The notes: generated from the letters alone by a model not told the origin. Positions 40,330 through 52,317 are shown, numbered from the stretch's first letter. The stretch: DNA of 64,000 nucleotides from Pseudomonas sp. CC120222-01a (GCF_003097235.1 NZ_QEQQ01000028.1:1-64000); one strand, 5' to 3'. A program made the numbers and translations.

Positions 40330-40512
40330 ATGTTGGTGATCGGGCGTGAAGTCGGTGAAGTCATCACCATTGGTGACGATATTCGGATCAAGGTGGTGGA
40401 ATCGCGCAATGGCATGGTGCGCTTTGGCGTGGAAGCACCGCGCAAGGTGCCGGTGCACCGGGCTGAAGTCTATCGGCGGATCAAGGCGGCGCAGGTGTGC
40501 AAGGCTGATTGA
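40330..40512 (+). CDS. rsmI: CsrA/Rsm-family RNA-binding regulator (RsmI-like)
   Basis: A 60-residue homodimeric RNA-binding protein that represses or stabilises mRNAs at GGA motifs. The sequence MLVIGREVGEVITIGDDIRIKV and APRKVPVHRAEVYRRI is clearly CsrA-like; the RNA-contacting Arg of VHRAE is kept. It diverges from RsmA-type MLILTRRVGE, fitting the third Rsm homologue, RsmI, known in P. putida. From memory, rsmI sits in this genomic position. Two GGA motifs lie in its own leader (AGAGGACC and CCGGAGC) next to the ATG, consistent with Rsm autoregulation. Confidence 0.88.
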   Translation: MLVIGREVGEVITIGDDIRIKVVESRNGMVRFGVEAPRKVPVHRAEVYRRIKAAQVCKAD

Positions 40513-40525
40513 CCTGCACCGGTCA

Positions 40526-40645
40526 TTGTGGGAGCGGCCTTGCGTCGCGAAAGGGCTGCAAAGCAGCCCCTGCATTCTCGGCGTCGCCGCTGATACCCTG
40601 GGGCCGCTTTGCGGCCCTTTCGCGACGCAAGGCCGCTCCCACAGA
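40526..40645. repeat. REP pair between convergent rsmI and yheU
   Basis: Inverted copies with matching stems (ggccttgcgtcgcgaaaggg and its complement) and outer GGCTGC / GGGGCCGC hairpin arms, separating convergent genes. Confidence 0.88.
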
Positions 40646-40665
40646 GTCCGCTACCAGGCCCGATG

Positions 40666-40893
40666 TCAGTCGAGCAGCTCGCGGGGCACATCATGCTTGG
40701 CCAGCAACTGGCACTGCTGGCTCTCAGGGTCGAACAGGATGAACGCCTGGCCCTTGGCCAATGCCTGGCGCACCCGCAGCACACGGGTTTCCAGCGGGGT
40801 GTCGTCGCCGTTGTCGGTGCCGTCGCGGGTGACGAAGTCCTCGATCAGGCGGGTCAGGGTTTCGGCTTGCAGTTGGTCGTAAGGGATCAGCAT
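40666..40893 (-). CDS. yheU: YheU family (UPF0270) small protein
   Basis: A 75-residue protein. The hallmark start MLIPYDQLQAETLTRLIEDFVTRDGTD is followed by a Leu-rich middle (LETRVLRVRQALAKGQAFILFDPESQQCQLLAK), matching UPF0270. Function is unknown; homologues occur across gammaproteobacteria. It lies 55 bases after the M42 peptidase stop's neighbour region (40949) in the opposite direction of rsmI, on the same strand as the NAGGN operon. Confidence 0.88.
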   Translation of the reverse strand: MLIPYDQLQAETLTRLIEDFVTRDGTDNGDDTPLETRVLRVRQALAKGQAFILFDPESQQCQLLAKHDVPRELLD

Positions 40894-40948
40894 GGGCGGC
40901 GCACGGTCTTGTTCAGGAATCCCTGCATGCTACGCGATTCCATGGCCA

Positions 40949-42133
40949 TCAGCTTTTGTTTCCTACCAGGCTGTCCACCGCCGGCACCCGGGTGTCGCTC
41001 TCCATCTGCGCATCGTGCTCCAACTGGTGGCTGAAGCGCTCGAGCGAGGCATTGGCCGGTTGCGAGTCGCTGGCGAACACCGGTGGGCTGAGCAGGTAGG
41101 CCGAAAGCAGGCGGCTGAGCGCGGCCAGGCTGTCGATATGGGTCCGTTCGTAGCCATGGGTAGCATCGCAGCCGAACGCCACCAGCGCGGTGCGGATGTC
41201 ATGCCCGGCGGTCACGGCCGAGTGGGCATCGCTGAAGTAATAGCGGAACAGGTCGCGGCGCACCGGCACATCCTGGTCGCCGGCCAGCTTCAGCAGGTGG
41301 CGTGACAGGTGGTAGTCGTATGGCCCGGAAGAGTCTTGCATGGCCACGCTTACCGCATGCTCGCTGGAAGCCTGGCCGGGGGCGACCGGGGCGATATCGA
41401 TGCCGACGAACTCGCTGACGTCCCAGGGCAGGGCAGCGGCGGCGCCGGAGCCGGTTTCCTCGGTGATGGTGAACAGCGGATGGCAGTCGATCAGTGGCTG
41501 GCGGCCGCTTTCCACCACCGCCTTGAGTGCCGCCAGCAGGGCTGCCACGCCAGCCTTGTCATCCAGGTGGCGGGCGCTGATGTGGCCGCTTTCGGTGAAT
41601 TCCGGCAGCGGGTCAAAGGCGACGAAGTCACCGATGGCAATGCCCAGCGCTTCACAATCGGCGCGGGTGGTGCAGTAGGCGTCCAGGCGCACTTCGACGT
41701 GTTCCCAGCTGATCGGCATCTGGTCGATCGCGGTGTTGAAGGCGTGCCCGCTGGCCATCAGCGGCAGCACGCTGCCGCGGAATACGCCGGTGTCAGTGAA
41801 CACACTGACCCGGCTGCCCTCGGCGAAGCGGCTCGACCAGCAGCCCACCGGGGCCAGGGCCAGGCGGCCGTTGTCCTGCAACTGGCGCACGCTGGCGCCG
41901 ATGGTGTCGAGGTGGGCCGAGACGGCACGGTCGGGTGAACTCTGCCGGCCCTTGAGGGTGGCGCGGATGGTGCCGCGGCGGGTCAGTTCGAAGGGGATGC
42001 CCAGTTCGTCCAGGCGTTCGGCCACGTAGCGCACGATGGTGTCGGTGAAACCGGTCGGGCTGGGGATGGCGAGCATCTCCAGCAGGACGCGCTTCATGTA
42101 GTCGAGGTCAGGTTCGGGGAGTCGTTCGGTCAT
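40949..42133 (-). CDS. M42-family peptidase of the NAGGN osmolyte cluster
   Basis: A 394-residue metallopeptidase-fold protein always linked to N-acetylglutaminylglutamine amide (NAGGN) genes (the TIGR03106-type third member of the trio). Metal-site motifs are VSAHLDTIGA (His/Asp), RHLDDKAGVAALL, TITEETGSGAAAAL (Glu pair) and SDAHSAVTAG. Its own role is unclear; dipeptide hydrolysis or recycling of the osmolyte is plausible. The start at 42133 (MTERLPEPDL) has AAGGAG six bases upstream; longer starts would translate the REP. A REP pair separates it from ngg. Confidence 0.88.
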   Translation of the reverse strand: MTERLPEPDLDYMKRVLLEMLAIPSPTGFTDTIVRYVAERLDELGIPFELTRRGTIRATLKGRQSSPDRAVSAHLDTIGASVRQLQDNGRLALAPVGCWSSRFAEGSRVSVFTDTGVFRGSVLPLMASGHAFNTAIDQMPISWEHVEVRLDAYCTTRADCEALGIAIGDFVAFDPLPEFTESGHISARHLDDKAGVAALLAALKAVVESGRQPLIDCHPLFTITEETGSGAAAALPWDVSEFVGIDIAPVAPGQASSEHAVSVAMQDSSGPYDYHLSRHLLKLAGDQDVPVRRDLFRYYFSDAHSAVTAGHDIRTALVAFGCDATHGYERTHIDSLAALSRLLSAYLLSPPVFASDSQPANASLERFSHQLEHDAQMESDTRVPAVDSLVGNKS

Positions 42134-42149
42134 GGGTACTCCTTGGTTC

Positions 42150-42239
42150 CTGTGTTGGGGCCTTCGCGGGCACGCCCGCTCCCACAGGGACTGCACCGCC
42201 CTTGTGGGAGCGGGCGTGCCCGCGAAGGCCCCAACACTG
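42150..42239. repeat. REP pair inside the NAGGN operon
   Basis: Inverted copies with near-perfect complementarity over the whole length (GTTGGGGCCTTCGCGGGCAC and its complement at 42217-42237). It fills the gap between ngg and the M42 peptidase gene on the same strand, so it may lower peptidase expression relative to the synthase genes. Confidence 0.9.
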
Positions 42240-42241
42240 AT

Positions 42242-43987
42242 TCATGCCAAAGCCCGGCTATGCGGGAACAGCAGGTCGACAAACCGCTCAGCCGTGGGCT
42301 GTGGTTCATGGTTGGCCAGGCCGGCCCGCTCGTTGGCTTCGATGATCACGTAATCCGGGTGCTCGGCATCGCGGACCATGAAATCCAGGCCCACCACCGG
42401 GATCTCCAGCGCCCGCGCCGCACGCACTGCGGCGTCGGCCAGCACCGGGTGCAGGCGTTCGGTGACGTCTTCCAGGGTGCCACCGGTATGCAGGTTGGCC
42501 GTGCGCCGCACCGCCAGACGCTGGCCGGCCGGCAGCACATCGTCGTAACCCAGGCCCACGCCGTGCAGGGTGCGCTCGGTCTCGTCATCCAGCGGGATGC
42601 GGCTCTCGCCACCGGTCGCCGCCTGACGGCGACGGCTCTGTGCCTCGATCAGTTGACGAATGCTGTGCTTGCCGTCACCGATCACCTGGGCAGGGTGGCG
42701 AATCGCTGCGGCCACCACCTCATAGCCGATCACCAGGATGCGCAGGTCGCTGCCGGCATGGAAGCTTTCCAGCAGCACGCGGCTGTCGAAGCGACGGGCG
42801 TTTTCCACGGCCTGGGTCACTTCCTCGATGCAGGTGAGGTTCACGGCCACACCTTGGCCCTGCTCACCATCCACCGGCTTGACCACCACCGCGCCATGCT
42901 CGTCAAGAAACGCCAGGTTGTCGTCGGCATTGCCGGCCAGCTGCTGCGCCGGCACCTGCAGCCCGGCGTTGTGCAGGGCATGCTGGGTCAGGCGCTTGTC
43001 CTGGCACAGGGTCATGGTCACGGCGCTGGTCAGGTCGCTCAGCGACTCGCGGCAGCGAATCCGGCGGCCTCCGAGGCTGAGGGTGAACAGGCCGCCAGCG
43101 GCATCGTCGACGTGCACCTCGATACCCCGGCGCAACGCCTCGTCGACGATGATGCGGGCGTAGGGGTTCAGGCCGGCTTCCGGGCCTGGGCCGAGGAACA
43201 GTTGCTGGTTGATGCCATTCCTGCGCTTGACCGCGAAGGTCGGCAGGTTGCGGAAACCGAGCTTCTCGTAGAGTCGCTTGGCCTGGCGGTTGTCGTGCAG
43301 CACCGACAGGTCGAGGTAGGCCAGGCCACGGCTCATGAAGTGCTCGACCAGGTGGCGCACCAGCACCTCACCGACGCCCGGGCGGGTGCACTGCGGGTCC
43401 ACGGCCAGGCACCACAGGCTGCTGCCATGCTCGGGGTCGTCGAACGCCTTGCTGTGGTTCAGGCCCATGACACTGCCGATCACCGCGCCGCTGTCTTCAT
43501 CCTCGGCCAGCCAGTACACCGGGCCACCGAGGTGGCGCGGGGTGACCAGTTCGGGGTCGACCGGCAGCATGCCGCGTGCCTGGTACAGGGTGTTGATCGC
43601 CTGCCAGTCGCCGGGGTTCTGCGCCCGGCGCACGCGGAAGCCGCGGAATACCCGCTGCGCCGGGCGGTAGTCGGTGAACCACAGGCGCAAGGTATCGGAG
43701 GGGTCGAGGAACAGCTGCTGCGGCGCCTGGGCCAGCAGTTGCTGAGGGGCCGCCACGTACAGGGCGATGTCGCGCTCGCCGGGGCGCTCGTCCTGCAACG
43801 CGGCGGCCAGGCTGGCGGGGTCCGGGTAGGTGTGGCCGATCAGCAGGCGCCCCCAGCCACAGTGCAAGGCCCGCGGCTGGTCGTGGGGCTCGCTGCCGTC
43901 GCCGGCCAGGCGCGCCTGCAGGCGCTCGTAGGACGGCGCCTGGCCGCGCAGCAGGCGCTGACCGTAAGCGATCTCGTGGGCTTTCAT
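42242..43987 (-). CDS. ngg: N-acetylglutaminylglutamine synthetase (GNAT + ATP-grasp)
   Basis: A 581-residue fusion. The N-terminal half is a GNAT acetyltransferase-like domain (about 100-280; DPEHGSSLWCLAVDPQCTRPGVGEVLVRHLVEHFMSRG). The C-terminal half is an ATP-grasp ligase domain (AVVVKPVDGEQGQGVAVNLT, RVLLESFHAGSDLRILVIGYEVVAAAIR, VVGLDFMVRDAEHPDYVIIEANERAGLANH). In the NAGGN pathway it joins two glutamines and acetylates the N-terminus. The gene begins three bases after the asnO-like stop, so the genes are co-translated. This dipeptide is a compatible solute in Pseudomonas and Sinorhizobium. Confidence 0.93.
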   Translation of the reverse strand: MKAHEIAYGQRLLRGQAPSYERLQARLAGDGSEPHDQPRALHCGWGRLLIGHTYPDPASLAAALQDERPGERDIALYVAAPQQLLAQAPQQLFLDPSDTLRLWFTDYRPAQRVFRGFRVRRAQNPGDWQAINTLYQARGMLPVDPELVTPRHLGGPVYWLAEDEDSGAVIGSVMGLNHSKAFDDPEHGSSLWCLAVDPQCTRPGVGEVLVRHLVEHFMSRGLAYLDLSVLHDNRQAKRLYEKLGFRNLPTFAVKRRNGINQQLFLGPGPEAGLNPYARIIVDEALRRGIEVHVDDAAGGLFTLSLGGRRIRCRESLSDLTSAVTMTLCQDKRLTQHALHNAGLQVPAQQLAGNADDNLAFLDEHGAVVVKPVDGEQGQGVAVNLTCIEEVTQAVENARRFDSRVLLESFHAGSDLRILVIGYEVVAAAIRHPAQVIGDGKHSIRQLIEAQSRRRQAATGGESRIPLDDETERTLHGVGLGYDDVLPAGQRLAVRRTANLHTGGTLEDVTERLHPVLADAAVRAARALEIPVVGLDFMVRDAEHPDYVIIEANERAGLANHEPQPTAERFVDLLFPHSRALA

Positions 43988-43990
43988 CGG

Positions 43991-45778
43991 TCAGATTCCT
44001 TGTTCGCTGAGCCACAGGTTCAGGGCCGCCAGCTGCCACAGCTTGGAGCCGCGCAGCGGGGTGAGCTGGCCGTGCGGGTTGCTCAGCAGGCGGTCGAGCA
44101 TCGCCGGGTTGAACAGGCCGCGGTCCTGGCTCGGGTCGGTCAGCAGGTCGCGCACCCAGCCCAGGGTCGCGCCTTCCAGGTGCTTGAGGCCGGGCACCGG
44201 GAAGTAGCCCTTCTTGCGGTCGATCACCTCGTGTGGGATCACCCGCCGTGCGGCCTGCTTGAGCACCTGCTTGCCGCCGTCGGGCAGCTTGAAGCGCGCA
44301 GGAATGCGCGCCGACAGCTCGACCAGGCGGTAGTCGAGGAACGGCGTGCGCGCCTCCAGGCCCCAGGCCATGGTCATGTTGTCGACCCGTTTGACCGGGT
44401 CGTCGACCAGCATCACCGTGCTGTCCAGGCGCAAGGCCTTGTCCACGGCATCGGGAGCGCCGGGGCGGGCGAAGTGTTCACGGACGAAGTCGCCGGCCGC
44501 GTCGGTTTCCAGCAGCCAGGGCGCTTGGACCGTGTCGCGGTACTCGTCGTGGCTGCGGTCGAAGAAGGCCTCGCGGTAGGCGCCAAAGGCATCCTCGGCG
44601 CCGTCCACTTTCGGGTACCAGTGGTAGCCGGCAAACAGCTCATCGGCGCCCTGGCCGCTTTGCACGCCCTTGCAATGCTTGGCCACTTCTCGCGACAGCA
44701 GGTAGAAGGCGATGCAGTCGTGGCTGACCATCGGCTCGCTCATGGCGCGGAAGGCGGCCGGCAACTGTTCGATGATCTCGTGCTCGGCGATGCGCAACTG
44801 GTGGTGGCGGGTGCCGTAGTGCTTGGCGATCAGGTCGGAGTACTGGAACTCGTCACCGCGTTCGCCCCCGGCGTCCTCGAAGCCGATGGAGAAAGTCGAC
44901 AGGTCGTCCACGCCGACCTCGCGCAACAGCCCGACCAGCAGGCTGGAGTCGACACCGCCAGACAGCAACACACCCACGTCCACGGCGGCGCGCTGGCGGA
45001 TGGCCACGGCATCGCGGGTGGCGTCGAGCACGCGGGTGGTCCAGCCTTCCAGGTCGAGGTCGCGCTCGTCCGGGTTGGGGCCGTAGTGCAGTTGCCACCA
45101 GGTCTGGCGTTCGACTTCGCCGTGGCGGTCGATACGCATCCAGGTGCCGGGCTCGAGCTTTTGCACATTGGCCAGCAACGTGCGCGGTGCTGGCACCACG
45201 GCGTGGAAGTTGAGGTAGTGGTTGAGCGCCACCGGGTCGATCATCGGGTCGATGTCGCCACCCTTGAGCAGCGCCGGCAGGGTCGAGGCGAAGCGCAGGC
45301 GCTCACCGTTGCGCGACAGGTACAGCGGCTTGACGCCGAGGCGGTCGCGGGCCAGGAACAGGCGCTGGTTGTCGCGCTCCCAGATGGCCAGGGCGAACAT
45401 GCCATTGAGCTTGGGCAGCAAGGCCGCGCCCCAGGCGTGGTAGCCCTTGAGCAACACCTCGGTGTCGCCTTCGGACCAGAAGCTATAGCCCAGGTCCTGC
45501 AGCTCCTGGCGCAGCTCGGGGAAGTTGTAGATGGCGCCGTTGAAGGCCAGCGACAGGCCCAGGGTGTTGTCGACCATCGGCTGCGCCGAACCGTCGGACA
45601 GGTCCATGATCTTCAGCCGGCGGTGGCCGAGGGCGATCGGGCCCTGGCTATGGAAGCCCCAGGCATCGGGGCCGCGGGGCGCCAGGTGATGGGTGATGCG
45701 CTCTACCGCAGCCAGGTCGGCTGGGCGAGGGGCTTGGTCGATTGGGGTGAAACGCAACTCTCCTGCTAATCCGCACAT
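43991..45778 (-). CDS. asnO: N-acetylglutaminylglutamine amidotransferase (AsnO-like)
   Basis: A 595-residue glutamine-dependent amidotransferase of the asparagine-synthase fold that would amidate N-acetylglutaminylglutamine to NAGGN. The class II glutaminase nucleophile is Cys2 (MCGLAGELRF), and FNGAIYNFPELRQEL and SEGDTEVLLKGYHAWG are conserved. The synthetase domain has the P-loop VDVGVLLSGGVDSSLLVGLL (about 265-284). Later motifs are LRIAEHEIIEQLPAAF and GQGADELFAGYHWY. It is the first gene of the trio and follows mnmC across a 225-base gap with a REP pair. Confidence 0.93.
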   Translation of the reverse strand: MCGLAGELRFTPIDQAPRPADLAAVERITHHLAPRGPDAWGFHSQGPIALGHRRLKIMDLSDGSAQPMVDNTLGLSLAFNGAIYNFPELRQELQDLGYSFWSEGDTEVLLKGYHAWGAALLPKLNGMFALAIWERDNQRLFLARDRLGVKPLYLSRNGERLRFASTLPALLKGGDIDPMIDPVALNHYLNFHAVVPAPRTLLANVQKLEPGTWMRIDRHGEVERQTWWQLHYGPNPDERDLDLEGWTTRVLDATRDAVAIRQRAAVDVGVLLSGGVDSSLLVGLLREVGVDDLSTFSIGFEDAGGERGDEFQYSDLIAKHYGTRHHQLRIAEHEIIEQLPAAFRAMSEPMVSHDCIAFYLLSREVAKHCKGVQSGQGADELFAGYHWYPKVDGAEDAFGAYREAFFDRSHDEYRDTVQAPWLLETDAAGDFVREHFARPGAPDAVDKALRLDSTVMLVDDPVKRVDNMTMAWGLEARTPFLDYRLVELSARIPARFKLPDGGKQVLKQAARRVIPHEVIDRKKGYFPVPGLKHLEGATLGWVRDLLTDPSQDRGLFNPAMLDRLLSNPHGQLTPLRGSKLWQLAALNLWLSEQGI

Positions 45779-45885
45779 AGGTCCTTACCGGTTTTTCCGT
45801 TGGGGAATGAGTGCCCCGGATTAGGGCACCCTGTAAGGAACTGACCCGCGTGGTTTGTGGGAGTTTTAGATCGATCTGTTATAAG

Positions 45886-46001
45886 GAATGGGGCTGCTGT
45901 GCAGCCCTTCGCGGGCACGCCCGCTCCCACAGGGATATCACAGCCATCGAGATCTTTGTGGAGCGGGCATGCCCGCGAAGGGCCGCACAGCGGCCCCAGC
46001 C
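45886..46001. repeat. REP pair between mnmC and asnO
   Basis: Inverted copies (gggcacgcccgctcccaca then TGTGGAGCGGGCATGCCC), where the right core lacks one G of TGTGGGAGC. Outer arms GGGGCTGC..GCAGCCC are present. It separates tandem leftward genes. Confidence 0.84.
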
Positions 46002-46003
46002 TT

Positions 46004-47971
46004 TCACTTTCCGCGAATCAGCTTGCGCAGCATGAACCGGTTCGGGTGGCAGGCTTCGGCCACCGCCCGTGGCAACGGCAACGGTTCACCACTGGCCCAG
46101 GCTGCAATCAGCTCGCCACTTAATGGCGCTGTGATCAGCCCTCGCGAGCCATGCCCGCTGTTCACATACAGCCCGTCCAGCCACGGGCACACCATCTCCG
46201 GCACTTGCCGCGCATCCTTGCCGAGCACGGCATAGGCCTCGGCGAACATCGCAGGGTCGGCTACCGGCCCGACAATCGGCAGGTAGTCGGGGCTGGTGCA
46301 ACGAAACGCCGCGCGGCCCTGCAGTTGCTCGGCTTCGAGAGCCTCAACGCCCAGGCGCGAGGCCAGATCGGTGGAAATCTCGTCGAGCAACGCCAGGTTG
46401 CCCTGATGCTCGGCGACCGTTGGCGTCAGGTCGTCGTTGTGGAAGTCGAAACTGGCGCCCAGGGTGTGCTCATCACCCCGAGGCGGAGCGACATAGCCAT
46501 CGGCACAGACCACGGTGCGCAGTGCTCGGCTGGCGGCGGTGGCCGGCAGGCGGGTGATCTGCCCGCGGATACGCTTGAGTGGCAATTGCGCGCAAGGCTC
46601 GAAGCGGCGCACGTCGGCAGCCCCGGCCAGCACCACCAGCGGCGCGCTGGCCAGCAAACGCTCGCCATCCCACGCCTGCCACAGGCCGTCGGCCTTACGC
46701 AGCTCGACCACGTCCTGATGCAGTTGAACGCGAATGTTCGGGTGCTGCAGTTGTGCCTGGCACAGCGCAGGCGGGTGTACCCAGCCACCCTCCGGATAGA
46801 ACAGGCCGCCCGCCGGCAGCGCGACCCCGGCCATCGTCTCGGCGTCGGCCTGCGACAGTGCACGTAGCAGGCTGCTGTCGAAGGCCTCGGCAAGCTTGGC
46901 CTGGCGCTCGCCTTCCTTGCTGTCGAATGCCAGTTGCAGCACGCCGCAAGCATCCCAATCGCGGCCACGCTGCAAGCGTTCGAGCTGGCGCCGGGTGAAG
47001 CCGAAACCGGACAGGATCATCTGCGACAGGGCAGTGCCATGGGCGGACAATTTCAGGTACAGCACGCCCTGGGGATTACCTGAGGCTTCCCGGGCAGGTG
47101 CATCGTGACGCTCCAGCACGGTCACTTGCCAGCCGCGTGCGGCCAGGCTGGCGGCACTGGCACTGCCCGCCAGCCCGGCACCGATCACCAGTGCCTGGCG
47201 CGGGCCTTCCACGGGGGCAGGGCGGGCGTACCAGGGCGCGGCGCTGGCCGGAGAGGGAAGCCCGGTGTATTCGCCACTCATCACCTCCCACTTCTTGCCG
47301 ATGCCAGGGATCTTCTTCATGGTGAAGCCGGCATCGATCAGCCCGCGGCGTACCCAGCCAGTGGTGGTGAAGGTACCCAGCGCGGTGCCGGGGTGGGCCA
47401 GCCGCGCCAATTGCGCGAACAGCTCGGGGGTCCACATGTCGGGGTTCTTCGCAGGCGCAAAGCCGTCGAGGAACCACACGTCGATGCTGGCATCGAGCTG
47501 CGGCAGTTGTTCCAGGACGTCGCCGATCAGCAGGGTCAGGGTGACCCGGCCATTGTCGAAGCTGAACTGCTGGAAGCCTGGGTGTACCGCCACGTACTGC
47601 GCCAGAAACGGCTCGGTGAAAGCCGCCATCTCGGGCCACAGGCGCACGGCGCGGGCCATGTCCTCATGGCCGAGCGGGTATTTCTCGACGCTGATGAAAT
47701 GCAGGCGCGCATCGGCATGAGCCTGCTCGGCGAACAGCTGCCAGGCGCAGAAGAAGTTCATGCCGGTGCCGAAGCCGGTCTCGCCGATCACCAGGCAGCC
47801 GTGTGGCGCCAGGTCGGCAAAGCGCTGCGCCAGGCGGGTCTGCTCGAGGAATACGTAGCGGGTTTCGTCGGTGCCTTCATTCTTGGAGAAATAGACGTCG
47901 TCGTACTGCCGCGAGTGGGGGCGGCCCTGGTCGTCCCAGTCGATCTGGGCATGCTGGAGGAGGGTGGACAT
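46004..47971 (-). CDS. mnmC: Bifunctional tRNA 5-methylaminomethyl-2-thiouridine biosynthesis protein MnmC
   Basis: A 655-residue two-domain enzyme completing mnm5s2U at the tRNA wobble position. The N-terminal methyltransferase domain (about 1-240) has the SAM-binding CLVIGETGFGTGMNFFCAWQLF and FLDGFAPAKNPDMWT. The C-terminal FAD-dependent oxidoreductase domain begins near 262 with ALVIGAGLAGSASAASLAARG and includes REASGNPQGVLYLKLS and NSGHGSRGLITAPLSGELIA. Length and order match E. coli MnmC. It diverges from pap over a 106-base gap. Confidence 0.95.
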   Translation of the reverse strand: MSTLLQHAQIDWDDQGRPHSRQYDDVYFSKNEGTDETRYVFLEQTRLAQRFADLAPHGCLVIGETGFGTGMNFFCAWQLFAEQAHADARLHFISVEKYPLGHEDMARAVRLWPEMAAFTEPFLAQYVAVHPGFQQFSFDNGRVTLTLLIGDVLEQLPQLDASIDVWFLDGFAPAKNPDMWTPELFAQLARLAHPGTALGTFTTTGWVRRGLIDAGFTMKKIPGIGKKWEVMSGEYTGLPSPASAAPWYARPAPVEGPRQALVIGAGLAGSASAASLAARGWQVTVLERHDAPAREASGNPQGVLYLKLSAHGTALSQMILSGFGFTRRQLERLQRGRDWDACGVLQLAFDSKEGERQAKLAEAFDSSLLRALSQADAETMAGVALPAGGLFYPEGGWVHPPALCQAQLQHPNIRVQLHQDVVELRKADGLWQAWDGERLLASAPLVVLAGAADVRRFEPCAQLPLKRIRGQITRLPATAASRALRTVVCADGYVAPPRGDEHTLGASFDFHNDDLTPTVAEHQGNLALLDEISTDLASRLGVEALEAEQLQGRAAFRCTSPDYLPIVGPVADPAMFAEAYAVLGKDARQVPEMVCPWLDGLYVNSGHGSRGLITAPLSGELIAAWASGEPLPLPRAVAEACHPNRFMLRKLIRGK

Positions 47972-48077
47972 GGTTGGCTCGGTTGCAGCGGATGTGCGGA
48001 TTTTATGTCATCTGCCGGGTTTGCACAGGCACTACGCAAATCCGCTAGTCTTGCTTATCCAATGAAGGAGCCAGTGC

Positions 48078-49571
<1,494 letters not shown>

Positions 49572-49688
49572 CCAGGCATGCCGCCAGGGAATGACCCGGT
49601 GAATTTATTTCCCGGCAGTTTCCTCCGGCCCGGTGCTTCAAGGCCTTAGAATTCGCTTACCCCCACCAAGGGCTGATTCGAGGACTGT

Positions 49689-50642
49689 ATGCACACAACT
49701 TCCGGCCGTTGGGGCTACGGCCTGTTCCTGGCACTGCTGACTGCGCTGCTCTGGGGCATCCTGCCGATCAAACTCAAGCAGGTGCTGCAGGTGGTCGACC
49801 CGCTGACCGTTACCTGGTACCGCCTGCTGGTCTCCGGCGGCGTGCTGTTCGCCTGGCTGGCGGCCCAGCGGCGCCTGCCATCGCTGCGCAAGCTGGCGCC
49901 CAAGGGCAGGGCGCTGATCGTGGTGGCCGTGTTCGGGCTGATGGGCAACTACGTGCTGTACCTGATCGGCCTGAAACTGCTGAGCCCCGGTACTGCCCAG
50001 TTGGTGGTACAGATGGGGCCGGTGCTGTTGCTGGTGGCCAGCGTGCTGGTGTTCAAAGAGCGTTTCAGCCTGGGGCAGGGCATCGGCCTGCTGGTGCTGC
50101 TGGGCGGTTTTGGCCTGTTCTTCAACCAGCGCCTTGAAGAGCTGCTGACCTCACTTGGCGCCTATACCACGGGGGTCCTGACCGTTCTGCTGGCGACCAG
50201 CATCTGGGTGTTCTATGCCCTGAGCCAGAAGCAGCTGCTGACGGTGTGGCATTCGCAGCAGGTGATGATGGTCATCTACCTGACTTGCGCGGCACTGCTG
50301 ACGCCGTGGGTGCATCCGCTGGAGGCGCTGCAATTGACCCCGGTGCAGGGTTGGCTGCTGCTGGCCTGCTGCCTGAATACCCTGGTGGCGTATGGCGCGT
50401 TTGCCGAGGCGCTGGCGCATTGGGAGGCGTCGCGGGTGAGTGCCACGCTGGCGCTGACGCCGCTGGTGACCTTTGTCGCGGTGGCGCTGGCGGCCGTGGT
50501 GTGGCCGGAGTATGTGCAGGCCGAGGACATCAATACCCTGGGCTATGTGGGGGCGGTGACGGTGGTGGCGGGGTCGACCCTGGTGGCTCTGGGGCCTTCG
50601 CTGGTGGCCGGCTGGAAGACCAGAAGGGCACGCCTGGCATAG
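49689..50642 (+). CDS. EamA-family (DMT superfamily) transporter
   Basis: A 317-residue inner-membrane protein with ten helices in two EamA repeats. The first repeat starts with GLFLALLTALLWGILPIKLKQVL and includes VTWYRLLVSGGVLFAWL; the second starts near 155 with VLTVLLATSIWVFYALSQKQLL. SRVSATLALTPLVTFVAVALAAVVWPE is the conserved ninth-helix region. Likely a metabolite exporter or importer of unknown substrate. It is followed by a REP pair and converges on fumC. Confidence 0.88.
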   Translation: MHTTSGRWGYGLFLALLTALLWGILPIKLKQVLQVVDPLTVTWYRLLVSGGVLFAWLAAQRRLPSLRKLAPKGRALIVVAVFGLMGNYVLYLIGLKLLSPGTAQLVVQMGPVLLLVASVLVFKERFSLGQGIGLLVLLGGFGLFFNQRLEELLTSLGAYTTGVLTVLLATSIWVFYALSQKQLLTVWHSQQVMMVIYLTCAALLTPWVHPLEALQLTPVQGWLLLACCLNTLVAYGAFAEALAHWEASRVSATLALTPLVTFVAVALAAVVWPEYVQAEDINTLGYVGAVTVVAGSTLVALGPSLVAGWKTRRARLA

Positions 50643-50656
50643 GATTGCGCGCTCTT

Positions 50657-50743
50657 TGTGGGAGCGGGCGTGCCCGCGAAGCATACACCGCGGTGGATGG
50701 CACGGGCTTCGCCCGTGTTCGCGGGCGAGCCCGCTCCCACGGG
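50657..50743. repeat. REP pair with nested hairpin, between convergent genes
   Basis: The left copy is TGTGGGAGCGGGCGTGCCC; the right copy is its partner ending GCTCCCAC. The spacer contains a second hairpin (CACGGGC-TTC-GCCCGTG), giving a three-armed structure between the transporter and fumC. Confidence 0.83.
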
Positions 50744-50768
50744 GATCGCGTAAAGCCTGTTGGCAGAG

Positions 50769-52163
<1,395 letters not shown>

Positions 52164-52317
52164 GCTGCGTTCACTCCTTTGTCAGTCAGAATCAGCAGTT
52201 TAGGCCCTCATGCGATCGAGCGGTTCATTCGCTCGTCGTGCCACTTGAGCGCTGCGCCCCTGCGGGAGCAGAATGCTCTACTCTGAGGTACCGCCTCCCC
52301 CTCCTGAAGGAAATGCA

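Noticed and set aside
42143-45769. 1208-codon open frame antisense to the NAGGN operon
   Set aside because: It spans two well-supported genes and a REP pair on the other strand and has no coherent protein motifs.
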